A stretch of DNA of 64,000 nt from Pleurodeles waltl (Eukaryota > Chordata > Amphibia > Caudata > Salamandridae), in the NCBI RefSeq assembly GCF_031143425.1, contig NC_090445.1:1577750049-1577814048 (forward strand). Reading direction: 5' to 3'. A model generated the notes under the pieces. It searched no databases, had not been told where the DNA came from, and saw nothing but the letters and a program-made list of their open reading frames with translations. This document shows positions 11,200 to 23,174 of this stretch, piece after piece. Within the stretch, counting starts at the first letter, position 1, and every line of letters starts with the position of its first letter. The position numbers and the translations under genes are program-made.

Positions 11200-11914
11200 T
11201 GAAAATCTAGAATTCTACTCTCCAACTTGCCAGCCTTCCGACAACTTATGAAAATCTAACAAAATCTTTGCGCTAGGGAACAATGTCCTTTTCTAAGACT
11301 ACAGGTTACAAAGCATGCCGTGACTGTGGAAAACAGATGTCTGTCATGGATCCACACAAGGTGTCTCTTTTGCTTGCCACACAACTCAAAGTAGTGCAGT
11401 AAGTGTGTCCTCATGCATGCAAGAGCTGTATGTTGCTGAACATATGAAGAAGTCACAGGACTCACATAGGTCCCTCTCCCTTTCTAATCCAAGGTCACAG
11501 TCTCGCTCCCACAAGAGGTCAACTTTGCAGTCAAAGTCCTCCCATAAGTCAAAATCAAAAGTCCAAACAAAAGCACAAGAAAGCAAAGCAGGACTGAACC
11601 CTTTCATCACTCTCTGTTCAAAGAAAAGGCACAAGAACGTCACAAAGTTAGTTGGTCTCCCTCCAGGTAACTGGTTGTGGAGCCAATTCTATAATCAATG
11701 CTAGTTTTCTCCAAATTGCCCTATTCATCAGTGATGTTTCAGCAAACTGGCACCTTTAAGAAAGCCATACTTCAGATATTTGTCTTTCTTCTGGGACTCT
11801 TTGGTGCTTCTTTGTGCTCCAAGGATTTGCAGGGGCTTTCAGTGAAGGTACTACTGGCGGATCCATTCTTTGTGCTGTCTGACCCTCTGGGTTTCACTAC
11901 AGTTCTCAAACAGA
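11200..11914 (+). pseudogene. DIRS family B copy B1, gag 5' part
   Basis: The first part of a decayed DIRS element gag. At 11283 a frame opens with MSFSKTTGYKACRDCGKQMS, a cysteine-rich start, followed by a serine/arginine/lysine-rich stretch (11440-11570) and 'AGLNPF' then a KKRHK-like basic patch. The same order of cysteine motif, SR-rich region and basic patch is typical of amphibian DIRS gags. The 11780-11910 part aligns with 22160-22330 in the second family B copy. Frame breaks are frequent. An L1 interrupts the gag at 11915, and it resumes at about 17900. Confidence 0.65.
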
Positions 11915-12225
11915 TTTTTTTTTTTGTCCTCATATTTCTTAATGTACTTCCATAGTAGCCAGACCCAATATATATCCAGATCCCATTTGAACCAGATAAA
12001 GGACCAGCTTTGTCCTGAAGACACATCACGGAACGGTAGAAGTAGCTATGTACTAGCCGTACCTTGAGAGGAAATAATCATTGGACAATATACTAAAGAA
12101 TTAATATTGGTGTTCGTGTTTGGAGAAAACCAACTCACCCATGGTTGCCATAATTCCTTAACATCTTTGACTCCAGTTCTACAAAGATCTAATTGACAAA
12201 TTTTCATTACATCTTCCACCCATTC

Positions 12226-15200
12226 CTACCAAGTGGGAGGGGTGGGAGAAAGCCAGGGTCTACAAATCTTGCGTCTTGCCAAAAGTATTAAATAAAACAA
12301 CAAATTCTTATGAACACTTGAAAGGTTTGTCAGTTCTAAAGTACTACCAAAGAAAACTAAAGCCGGGGAGACTGTCAGTGGGACCTGTATCACAAAAGAT
12401 AGAGGCTCAAACACATCCTTCCTATAATTTGAAATCCGAGAACATAACATTAACATATGCATATCATCTGCCTCCACAGACCCTCACTTTATACAGGCTG
12501 TATGGACATTATTGTTGAATCTATTTAACTTCTTTGGAGTGAAATATGCTCTATGCAGAACAAATAGATGATTTCTCATCCGCAGGCTTAACCACTCTAT
12601 AGAGACGTTGCCAAGAGCCAGCCCATAATGTATTGATCTCCTCCCTGCTGGCCACCTCCTCCCATAAAGAGCCTGGGAAATTCTGTGCCTCATCTAGGCC
12701 ATCCAAACACTCCAAGAACATTCTATAATAAGTGGAAGCTTGCTTCTTACATGGTTGTTTTTTTATGTAAGAGCTCCAGTAACTCATTAGTCTCCTTTTC
12801 TCCCGCCTTTAATGATCTTGCCCATGCCTGTAATTGATAGTATTTTGAATCTGGATATCAAGCCACAGCTAGTAACAAATGTTTCCTATGGTTTCAAGGC
12901 CCCCTCCTGTAGTATTTGTCCCCGTTGCCTGATGCCTGCTTCCTTCAAAGGACAAACCAAAGCATCTTGCAAACATTCAGGAGTTCCAGGGGAGTCCCAA
13001 ATGGGAGCCCGAGTACTATAATACGACAAGTTAGTGATTTTCCTGATCTTTGCCCACAAAGAGGCCGCCGCCCTTAGTGATTTCAATCGTACTTTTTTGT
13101 AAAACCTTGGGTGAACAAATTTATACAAATAGTTACGCTCTCCACCCCTGAACATAGCCTTAATTTGTGGAGATACCTCATCTGCTACTAGTAAATCTTT
13201 AAATTTTTTTAACTGGAATGCCCATACAAATAACTGAATATCCGGGAGGGCAATTCCTCCTTTACAATAACTTCTACGTAGTTTCTTCCTGGCAATCCTG
13301 ATTCCCTTGTAGGCCCAAATAAAACTATGAATCTTTGATTGTATGTCCTGTATTCGCTTTTCCTCGAATTCAAACGGGATCATATTAAAAAGAAAAGTAA
13401 GCTTTGGGAGGATAAACATTTTAACTAAATTCACCCGCCCATATAGAGTACCAGGGAGGTGTATCCAGCTTAGCAATAGTTTATCTATCTGATGCATAAA
13501 ATATTTCAGATTTACCATCGATATTTTCTCCAAGTCTTGTGGAATCTTAACTCCCAAGGTACCTTATCTCTTCTTTTATTAGTTTATGGTGACTATTCAT
13601 ATTCCATAATTTCGGTTTTTGACATGTTGATTTGATACCCTGATATCTGGCCAAAACTTTGTGTTATCCATACCAGTCTATCTAACGCCACCGGGAGATC
13701 TGTGGTATAGATGATAATATCATCTACATACAAAGATGCCTTTTTCTCCCACCCCATATAAATAAAGGGTTTTATTTGAGCGTCCTTTTTTAATCATAGA
13801 AGCTAGTGGCTCTATATACATGTTAAAGAGCAGGGGGGAGAGAGGACAACCCTGTCTAGTCCCTCGAGTGATAAAAAAAACGGAGAGGTTAGACTTCCGT
13901 TTATCAAAACCCTTGCCAATGGATTGGTGTAAATACTTTTGATTGCTCCCAAGAACCTTGGGCCAAAATTCAACTATGTTAAAATATAGATTAGATAACC
14001 CCAATTCACTCGATCAAATGCCTTAGTACCATCAAGAGTAACAACTGCCAGAGGGAGGCCCGATACTGACGCCAAATCAATTGCCCCAATTAATTTGTGG
14101 GATAATTGATACATATATCTATTTTTTTTAAACCCTTTTGATCTGCATAAATCAAAGGCGCAATACCCTCCCCTAATCTCCTAGCAAGTATGCTTGGAAT
14201 ATTTTATAGTCACTATTCAATAGGGAGATTGGCCGATATGACTCACAGAGCGAAGCATCTTTCCCGGGTTTCAGTATAACAGTTATTATTGCTTATTCCA
14301 AGACCCTGGCAGTTGACACTACCCCCTCCAAATTGCATTAAAAAGCTCTTTAAGTATGGGAGATAAGATACTGCTTAATTTTACATAAAACTCCGCAGGC
14401 AAACCATCCGGGCCTGCTGCCTTCCCTTTTTTCGCTTTGGCAATGGTCTGAAGTATTTCTGCCTCGAGCAATTCCTCCTCCAACAAAGACACCCCTACCT
14501 CATCAAGTCTCTCTAACATCAATTCTTCTATCTTTGGCATCCCGTCTCCCATCACTTCTAATGAATCTTCTTTGTATAGAACTTCAAAAAAGTTCTGAAA
14601 TGCTCTTTGAATTGCTAGGGGGTCTGTTACAACCGCCCCTGTACCGGGGTCCCTTATCTCAGAAATTTGGTTTCTAACCAGATCAAGCTTTGTTTTCCAC
14701 GCCAGTAACTTCCCCGAACATTCCCCATACTCAAAATTTGCGAATTTGCTTGCCTCCCATTTTTCTCTTACACGTGACTCTATTAATGCTGAGGGAGCTG
14801 CACGTTTAGACATCATTTTTAATACAATCAACTCTTCCTCTCTCCCACTCTGATGAGCCTCAACTAGTTTCTCCTCTAAGCTCTTCAATTCGTTCTCAAT
14901 AACCTGAATACCTGACCTATACTCCCTGTTTTTCTGAGCGGAGATAGAAATCAAAACCCCCCTGATAAAAGCTTTATATACATCCCACACCGCATGAGGT
15001 GCTGCCGAGTTCACGTTATCTTAAAAAAAAAAAAAATCTAGTTTCCCTTGATAGCCATTCCACCACCTCTATGTTAGCTAATAGGGAAAGATCTAGTGTC
15101 CACCTCTTTACTGGTCGTGGGCCGTCTTCCCTCAGGGTCAACATAACTGCTGAATGGTCAGAGAGATGGACGGGGATATGCTGTATGTCCCTCACGTATG

Positions 15201-15873
15201 CCTTTAGATCCTTGGCTAATAGAAAATAATCTATTCTGGAATGATGTCTAAATTTTTTATTATGGAAGGTGAAGCTACGTGGACAACCATGCAATTCTCT
15301 CCAGATATCAATAAACGCATACTGCTCCATCATCACTTTAATATACGCCAAAGACTTCCGAGATCCACAAGCCTTACTACCAGAGGATCTATCCATCACA
15401 TAGTTTAAAACCACATTAAAATCCCCTGCTATTATAGTTGGGTACTGGGTTTCCAGGAGCACGTTACATATTTCTTGAAGAGCGGTTGTATCGTCTACAT
15501 TAGGAACGTAATAGGACACCAACGTATATATGGCCTGGTTGATTTTAACATCCGCCCTAACCCATCTACCTTTGATGTCTGATTTTGAGGACATAATCAA
15601 TGCGTTAGCAGTTCTCTTAAGTAAGATTATCACACCCTTCGAATGCGATGTGTTCTTAGAACAAACCACCTGACTAACCCAACCCTGAGACTTAAATATC
15701 TTGTGTACTTCTAACGATGTCAAGTGAGACTCCTGGACCATTATGATTTGTGCTGGGGAATCCTTGATATACTGCAAGACATAACTTCTCCTCCCTTTTA
15801 CTCTCAATCCATTCACATTCCATGAGAGAATCTGGAAATTACCTGTAGGCATCTTTCTTGTATATTCCTTCAA
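12226..15873 (-). pseudogene. L1 ORF2: endonuclease and reverse transcriptase, broken
   Basis: In life this protein nicks the target and copies the L1 RNA. The endonuclease (about 15870-15035) shows LSWNVNGLR, VQESHL, GDFNVVLN, RIDYFLLAKDL and LSDHSAV, that is, all main catalytic motifs. The frame then shifts at a run of A on the + strand at 15022-15034. A linker with EEELLEAEILQTI and KKGKAAGPDGLPAEFY follows (about 15014-14319), then RPISLLNSDYKI, GTRQGCPLSPLLFNMYIEP (near 13850) and a damaged YADD box near 13730-13700. The C-terminal part runs 13557-12886 and on to about 12226. At least four frame breaks make it a pseudogene. Motifs fit the L1/Tx1 group. Confidence 0.85.
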
Positions 15874-16128
15874 AGGTAGTAAACCTTCTAAAAAACAATG
15901 TAATGAGTCGAATCAATTTGTGATGAGGAAATTTTTCCCTGCTCCTAACCCTCCCTGCCCCTATCAAGTCCCAACCTCCCACCTTCCCTCCACCCCCCAT
16001 ACCCTCCCTCGCACCTCCCTGGGGAACACCCCCCAACTTATGGCTATCCAGCCCTTTGGGGCTGCTAGACCCCCACAAACCAAAAAAAAGAAAAAAAGGA
16101 GAAAGAAAAAAGAATATCTCATCGTAAT

Positions 16129-16340
16129 TTAGTTATTCTTAAATTTCTCAAGGGGAGAGTCCGCTGCATGGGGATCCCGCATATTATACATCCTATTGTC
16201 TCTCATCACCCTCAAAGTTGCAGGAAATTTTAACTGGGCCGTGGTCCCCAGTTTCCTAAACTCTTCCAGCCTCTTGCCAAGTTCCCATTGTCTGTTGGAA
16301 GTCATCCGCGATACATCAGATTTTACTTCAAAAGAAACGC
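16129..16340 (-). pseudogene. L1 ORF1 C-terminal domain fragment
   Basis: The minus-strand reading contains SDVSRMTSNRQWELGKRL and TTAQLKFPATLRVMRDN, and ends at 16129. The KFPATLRV motif and its position just upstream of ORF2 identify the C-terminal domain of L1 ORF1p, the RNA-binding trimer protein. It continues the protein cut off at about 17896 on the other strand, so the two halves of one ORF1 point in opposite directions. An A/T-rich spacer (16076-16128) separates it from ORF2. Confidence 0.75.
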
Positions 16341-16728
16341 CGTTCGCACTCAAAGTTCCGGTCTTCAACGCTGTGGGGAGGGGAACATGGCGCCTGTAGG
16401 TCGGCAGCGTTCGCGTTGCTAGAGCAGCCGCGGTGCTGCATGACCATCCACCAGGCACGATAACAAAGCGCGAAGGAGGAAGAAGAACATTCGCGGCTAC
16501 TCACCCGAACGAATGACAAATAGAATGCCATCTCGAAAGCTGCAAGGACGCGTTCCAGTACAAACAAAGACGCCGGCGCTGGGAGCAGCTTCGGGGAGAG
16601 AAAGTGTTAGAAGTTGGGAGCACGCTGCTCTCGAGATTCGGAGAGTGCGCGCTCTCACCTCCAGGGTCGCTTTGAGAGGGGCGACTGGAGGCAGACCAGG
16701 CAGGGGCAGCACAGGTCGTTCATGCAAT

Positions 16729-17896
16729 ATGGAAAGCATAGAAGGCAGACCTGGGGAGCTACCATTTGGTGAGGGAAGGAAGGATTCTCTCTCCCCCTCA
16801 ACGCTTGAGCCTCCAAGTATACCTGAGAGTGAAGTGCCCGTCGTGGATCAGGTACAGGGTGAGGGGGGAGGGCAAGTGGAGCCTGGGGAGCCAGTGGAGT
16901 TGATGAACCGTAACAGCATAAGGGAAGGGGGCTCCTACCACAGGTTTTCATGCCAGAGCAGTGGCTCTGATTGTACTACAGACATTCTGCTGGGTGGAAA
17001 GGGGGCCACACTTTCACAACAAAAGAGAAATTCTGAGGGAAGATGCAGCCTCCCCCCATCCCAGCAGAGAATAACCCCCTCACTGAGGACATATTTTAAA
17101 GCCAAGAATTTAGATAATTTTGTGACTAGCTCTGATAAGGCTTTATGGTCCGAATGTGAGGAGGGGGAGCAAGCTGAAACACAGGGGGATAATTTCTCTG
17201 TTTTGTCTGGACCCCCTACAAGCGAGGGAGTATCTAGTGCTTGTGTGGTAGTGCAGAAACAGGTTATTGCAGGAATAGGGGAAGATCCCCCCTTGCAACA
17301 AAGAAATTAAACCTTAGAGGGATGGCAATCAGACCCCTTGGTCCCCGAGTTTGATTTGTCACCGGAATTGAATTCCACAACCACTCAACCATCGGTAGAA
17401 TTTCTGTTGCACTCTCTGTCTAAAGAAGTTAGGCAGGGATTTGTGGTTTCTCAGAATAACCAGAAAGGGATTCAAGATGTTTGTGAGGCGTTAGCAGTTA
17501 AGATGGATATTCTAACACAGTGAACCCAGATTTTGGAAAATCAAGTGACCCAACTTAATGAGATGGTGGAGAGACATACAAATGACATTGAAGTATTGAA
17601 GAAAGCAGAATACTGAGCGTCTTGAAGTGTTGGAAAACAACGCCAGGAGGAATAATATTAAAATAATGAATATCCCGGAGGGAGTCGAGGGGAACAATAT
17701 AAAAATGTTTGTGGTAGGTATTCTGAGTCAAGGTGGAGTGTGCGAAGGGCCCGAGGACTTGCTATCCCACGACATACAGAGGGTCCATAGGGACCCCTTC
17801 CGGAGATCACCAGGTGCCACTAAGCCAAGAAGGATACCGGTGAACTTTCTCACCTATGCTATTAAGGAAAAAATTCTCCCCAACAGATTTCTTCCC
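16729..17896 (+). pseudogene. L1 ORF1 N-terminal and RRM part, inverted
   Basis: From an ATG at 16729 (MESIEGRPGELPFGEG) the + strand encodes a long acidic, serine-rich N-terminus, then a coiled-coil stretch (about 17470-17620, with NQVTQLNEMVERHTNDIEVL), then the RRM-like part: LEVLENNARRNNIKIMNIPE at about 17621 and IQRVHRDPF near 17780, ending near KEKILPNRFLPQF. The NNARRNN-IPEG and IQRVHR motifs are L1 ORF1p hallmarks. Stops at 17308-17310 and 17521-17523 and a frameshift near 17610 break it. In-frame sequence before 16729 (from 16513) is probably 5' UTR. Confidence 0.8.
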
Positions 17897-20160
17897 CAGT
17901 TCTCTGACCTACACAGGCACCTCCCTTGTAAATACTGATAATGACTCTACCAGCAGTAGAAGATGATCTAATGCCAATTCCATTGTCTGGCCCTTGAATT
18001 GACTGCAACCCACCCTGGCTGATGTTGCACTACGAAATTACTGAAGCCCAACTGATAGCTGTACAGCCTGACTCTTATCCAGTGTCTTTAACAGGTGAAT
18101 GCACCATCTCAGGCTTCACTGTCTTTTTGTCTTCGATTCACACTAAAGCTTACCCTTGCCATCACCTATCACTGATGAGTGTGGGGATGGAGAGGATCTA
18201 CACTTTCAATATGATGATGATACTTCTTACATTGATTTGCAGGAAGCCAGTGGGGTTGATACTTCCCTTGATAAAGAGTTGAATTGTTCATTTGGACCAC
18301 CAGTAAAAGAGAGTGCGGAAGGAGTCTGACAAGCAACTGAGATCTTGTATCTACAGTTGCCCTCTGTTGAGACCAAGACTACTGTCCTTATGGAAATCTT
18401 ACAGCCTGGGCCAGCCACATCAGAGCCATAGACATCACAGACCAATGCCTGGCGATTCTAATTTTCTAATGAAGTCACCTACTCTATGGAATCTGGTTGT
18501 TCAGACTTCAGGCAGCAAGTTGAAACCTGTCCATTCCCTATGACACCTCCACATAGGTAGTCTACAAAGATTGAGGAATTGGGAATCACACTTTCTTCTC
18601 AGGTAGCCTAGCACTGAGATCAGTCAATGCAATGTGTTTTTTTTCCGGTATTTGAATGCCATATAGGACATGGCCAGTCCTGCCGGTCCCAGGAAACTTT
18701 TAGTCCTTAGATTCTCAAACAAAGGTGGTCAAGATGCAGCCACATATGTGATTTGTGCTGGCCTTGAATCTACTTATTGTCTTGAGACTAGTGATTGGCA
18801 CCAGTGTGATGATCCACCACCATGCATGAATGGTCTCCGCAGGATGTTCTGAAGATGTACAGGACTCCTATGGATATGGATTTTGATGCTTCACTCCTGT
18901 TCAGCGTGAAAGCCAACTCTGCAGTGGAATGTTTCAATTAAAGTAGAGCCACACCATGCACCCTTGATCTTTATCCCTTTGCTAAACCTTTTCCTCACCT
19001 GTTTATGAAATTACGAGGCTGCTCTAGGGGACTGGTGTATAGGCAGTGTCAATATCCCCAGCCACTGCTACAATCACCCGTCCTTTCAAGGCTTGAGACG
19101 GGCATCTGGCAGGTAATGTGCAGGCCACCCAGGGCACCAGTCTTCCCATGCCCCTTCCACTATGGCAAAAGACACCAAACTACTTTAGCTTGCCATTAGT
19201 GGCACACAACTACCAGGATACAGCACTTTCTTCCAGGGTTGCAATCCATCATGTCTGACAGATAGATCCTTCAATGTGGTTATGCCCTCACCCTGTCCTT
19301 TTCCTCCTGTCAAATCCTCCCTGCACATCAGAGTAAATTTCAGATGAGCACATCCGTTCTGTTGCAAGATGTGCAAGTTTTATTTTCCAAAGGAGCTATT
19401 GAGAGAGTGCCGGACTCAAAAAATAAGAGAATATTGCTACTCTCATTATATCCTTGTTCCGAAGAAGAATCGGGGCCCTTTGGGTCATTTTAGACCTTCC
19501 ACCACTGAAAGCCTTCCAACAAAAGTAAAATTCAAAATGATCACACTGGCTCAGCCCCTATCTCTTTTGGACCGAGCAAAGGATGGTGTCCTAGGATTTG
19601 CAGGACGCATATTTTCAGAAGTCTTTCCTGATGTCCCACAGACATTACCTGTGGATCAAGGTAGGCCCATAAACGTTTTTGGTTTGGGTCCACTCCACAG
19701 ACTCTCTAGCTGGGAAGGTACCGGTATGGTGAGGAATGTGTAGTTTAAAATCCCCATCAGAACATTACATATGGTAACGCTCTTTCTGGTGGATACTGTA
19801 TTTATCTGCTGATTCTTCACTGCCTTCACACCTCCACGTTCTGTGGAGCAGCCTCTTTTTACCATCTAAAATGTTCCCAAGTTAGTTATCTACACACTGG
19901 TACAAACAATCTGGTGTCCCACGTCTGAAGGCATGGAAGGAAATAAACAAGAGAATGATGTCAGCTCTTAGAGGTGGCATATGTATGTGGTTCCACTCTG
20001 CCGCTTCCAGGGTAAGCTTCCTGGCTCCACTTAGCCTTGCACAGGAGCATTGCTGGAAAGTTTCCAGATCCATTATGGCACTTGGGGAGTATTATAAGGT
20101 GAAGAATCTGTGGTTACATAGAGTAGCCACCAAAAAAAGCATCACCAAAGGTAAGTACTA
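17897..20160 (+). mobile_element. DIRS family B copy B1, 3' part
   Basis: This continues the B1 gag after the L1: sequence at 17925-17985 matches 22340-22380 of the second B copy. Gag remnants run to about 18950 (GGQDAATYVICAGLES at about 18720, matched by GEDAAKYVIH at 23025 in copy B2). An RT piece at 19369-19700 has ILVPKKNRG and KFKMITLAQ. Most of RT, RNase H and recombinase is deleted. The end keeps DIRS architecture: an internal complementary region at about 19771-19820 (ATGGTAACGCTCTTTCTGG and onward) is the reverse complement of the right terminus at about 20099-20152. Confidence 0.7.
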
Positions 20161-20339
20161 TTTTTGACCCATTTCTGAGCCTTACTCAGATGCCATTTTT
20201 CATGTCTTGTGTAAAAACAAGATCTTGTTCTGTACAATAAAGATGACTTTGCCTTGTCTTTATAACAATGTTTGCTGGATTGTGGGATAACCTGCTAATC
20301 TGCTCTTCCTCAGTCATTCTTTTCCTGTTCTTTAACCAG

Positions 20340-20584
20340 CATGCAGTGGGGATTATGCTGAGCCTGACCTCACCCAGTCCACACCACATCAGGGCTTCCA
20401 GAACAGCGTGCCACACTATGCAGAGACTGACATTGTGAACCTGCAGGGAGTCACTGGCAACAACATGTACTCCGTGCCTGCTCTCACTGTGGACTCACTC
20501 ACCAAAAAGGACATCACAGTGGGAGAGTTCCCCCGGCAGCAGCTGCGACTGAAGGAGAAGCTGGGAGAAGGTCAGTTTGGAGAG
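20340..20584 (+). CDS. ddr2: ddr2 exon: juxtamembrane end and glycine-rich loop
   Basis: Encodes [20 protein letters not shown], then [36 protein letters not shown] and [20 protein letters not shown] up to the E. The [14 protein letters not shown] block is nearly identical to human DDR2 and DDR1 and carries the conserved juxtamembrane tyrosine. LGEGQFGEV is the ATP-binding glycine-rich loop and opens the kinase domain. The acceptor TTTAACCAG ends at 20339; the donor GTACGT starts at 20585. The first two bases complete an alanine codon left by the previous exon, and the exon ends at a codon end. The intron before it is 11.2 kb and the one after 12.8 kb, both enlarged by DIRS elements. Confidence 0.95.
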
Positions 20585-21950
20585 GTACGTAGCCACAAGT
20601 TCAAATTTGTGCTTTCAAATGCACTAATGAGGAAAATGTTACTTTACTTTTTTTTAAAACCTAATGAAATAAACTACCTTTCTTATGATTGTGTTGCCGT
20701 TGATGTTCAGGAAGTTTAAGGTTAATTAATGCTTTCCTGTTACTGAGTCATGAGCAGAAGTAATCTTAAAATATCACATACACTTGTGGTTTCTAAATGT
20801 AACCTCACATCATTGGGAAACAAATTATGTTGATGCTGCCTTCTCACATTTGGAGAATCCTCCCTCTCTTGAGAAGATCAAACAACTAACGCTCAAGAAC
20901 CTGAAAAAAGCTTAAATGCTGGGTCAAGCCATTCAAGTACTTATTTCATGGTGAACCCCTGTTTGTCTTCTTTTGTGCATCTGCAGTTGCATACACGAGG
21001 GTTTTAACACTCATGGAGTAATTTTCAAGGTGGGTCTGTGACAATGGAGGCCAGGAGGACATCACTCCAAATGTTCTGCCCTAAGTTATTTCCATAGCAT
21101 ATGTTACACTTAGTCATTTGCTGCACTTGTTATGAAGATTGTGTATTTTCTGTATTGCTGCTTAGATCACCTTTTCGGTGGCCTCACCCTCTGCATGTGA
21201 AAGGCGTTAGGTGTACCTTGGTGCAGCATAGCAGACAGGGAGTACATAATCTGATTTTTGGAAAGTCAGGTACCGCCCTTCTCATGGAAGTCCAGGGACC
21301 AGGGTATGAGGCGAACGTAGGACAGTGTTACAGAGGCAGCTATTGCTAGGTATGTGGCTTGAACCACCTGCAGCATCATACATTCTTTCACAATACTTTC
21401 ATAGACTTTCGAAGAGTTTTAACCTTGGAATTTCACATAGTAACACTCCAAGACAAAGTCAAGTAAGGTCCTATTCTTGGCCAGTCTGTTGACTAAACCA
21501 GCTATGCTAGAGGAGAAAAACACCTTTTACAAGTCAGTTGCTTGTGGCTGTTTACAATGTGCTGATTGAACCCGGACATCACTCGACAAAATATATGATG
21601 GAACAGTTGAACAGTACTTTTCAGCATCAGGACAAGGAAACCAGAACAGAGTTAGTGAAAGCAAAATTAAAACAACATAGCATTATGGTGAGCTATTGGG
21701 TTGATACTTAGTTAGCATAGCCAGCTGTGATGCGACAATAGAAGCTGTAACTCCTACCGTGTGGCGAAAGATACTATTTTGTGTAATATAGACTCTCGAT
21801 AAATGGCATTTAGCAGTGGCACACATAGACAAATGATGAGATGGCTCGTTCAGTTTAATTGAGCTTAATTGGCACTGCTGTTACCTGTAGCTCTGAGTAT
21901 CCTGGTATATATTGTTCCTTTGAAGTCAGAATTGTGGGCTCATTCCAGAG
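20585..21950. other. Intron sequence, nothing recognised
   Basis: No coding motif, transposon end or conserved element was seen between the glycine-loop exon and the DIRS remnants that begin near 21950. Confidence 0.35.
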
Positions 21951-23171
21951 GTCATTCTTGTGACATCCTGTCAAGTCTGTCAAAATAGAAGTACAGCAAG
22001 ACCAAGTGGGACACATCCCCATCCCACCACTGTATATCCTCAGAGAAGTAAGAGGGCTTCAAGGTACACTCAATCCTACTCCACATCTCCCTTCGAGAAA
22101 CCAATTTTGCAATTGATCCTGTTTCATCCTGATTTTTCCGGGTCATTTTTAGCTGGTCGAGGCCTTTACGGAATTCATTTTGGGCATATTTGGTACTCTT
22201 CTGGTTTCATCTGGGTCTCCTAAGGCCCGTAGGATCTCCAGGGGCCTCCAGTCATATCACCCCTGGCAGATACGTCCATGGCACTGTCTATGCCTTTCAA
22301 ACCCACCTCAGGGTCTCCACTGACTTTTATGCTGGTCCCTTCAATATCAACAGCGTGCCTGAAGAGGAACCTTTACCAATACAGGTGTCCGACTTCAAGG
22401 CAAACTTGTCTCTTCTTTGATTGATGTCACAAATCAAGTTCAGCCCGACCTACATATACACCACACAGTCAGATTCAGACAGAACCTTGCCTCTACTGGA
22501 AAGCCGCCATCAGATGCTCCATCAGCTTTTTGGCTCTAACTCAGAACAAAACCCACCTCCACATGGGGTGACATTTGAGATGATGCAGAGGATTTTCCCC
22601 CACATCGTGAGGATGACAAACTATACACAAACCAAGTCTAGGCTAGTGGGCCTGATCCTTCACCTGATACTTGATGTATCTGGCAACCCCAACACAACAC
22701 TAACAGATGAAAGTGCCTCCTTTGCTGTGGTGATTTGACATTCAGCTGAGGTCTTTGACCTGCAACATCCTTCTCTTGAAGTTAAAACTAATCTCCCTTG
22801 AGAAGCTGACGTTGATATTTTGACTCAACATCCTACTGCAGAGAGTCTGATGATAAAGTCTTCCAATCAAGGTGAACCCACAGTGCATTTCCCATGACCC
22901 CCCACCTCACTGCCCTCCAGATAGAGAATTAAAGGGGATTGAGGCATTTGGGAAACACATTTTTTAGTCTGCCAGTTTACCTTTATGGTCAATCAATGCC
23001 AGTTGGCCACTCAAATCATTCTAGATGGTGAGGACGCAGCCAAATATGTCATTCATTCCTCTAAACCCCATTGATTGCTTGGGACAGGTAGTCTGCACTA
23101 GTGTGGTGTTTCATCGCCATGCCTGGCTGAAGTCTACAGGCTTCTCTGGAGATGCATCCAACTATGCAAAC
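21950..23171 (+). pseudogene. DIRS family B copy B2, gag part left of A1
   Basis: A decayed gag read in changing frames: SPGASSHITPGRYVHGTVYA near 22235, FSPTYIYTTQSDSDRTLPLL near 22439, PHIVRMTNYTQTKSRLVGLI near 22600 and HRHAWLKSTGFSGDA near 23115. The (R/H)RHAW(L)--(S/T)GF motif is the gag C-terminal motif, also seen as RRHAWLRTSGFKPE in copy A2. Blocks match copy B1 at 11780-11910 and 17925-18740. The sequence stops in mid-gag where family A sequence begins, at about 23172. Confidence 0.6.
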
Positions 23172-23174
23172 CTG

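Larger units (their letters stand above)
11915..17896 (-). mobile_element. L1-type LINE with 5' inversion, about 6 kb
   Basis: An L1-clade element inserted in DIRS copy B1. The 3' two thirds (11915 to about 16340) lie on the minus strand: an 11-base T run at 11915-11925 (the poly(A) tail), about 300 bp of 3' UTR, ORF2, and the C-terminal end of ORF1. The remaining 5' portion (about 16340 to 17896) is inverted and reads on the + strand: a GC-rich 5' UTR and the N-terminal and middle parts of ORF1. The 5' end abuts the junction, the arrangement expected from twin priming. CAGTTCTC occurs at both outer edges (11900-11907 and 17897-17904), a possible degraded target duplication. Both ORFs are broken. 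Confidence 0.8.

Noticed and set aside
11405..11704. SR-rich open frame resembling a splicing factor
   Set aside because: The serine/arginine/lysine-rich stretch and its neighbours fit a DIRS gag, and the sequence is embedded in DIRS copy B1.
16513..16728. In-frame extension of L1 ORF1 upstream of 16729
   Set aside because: GC-rich, arginine-rich and also open in other frames, as expected of an L1 5' UTR; no ORF1 motif.
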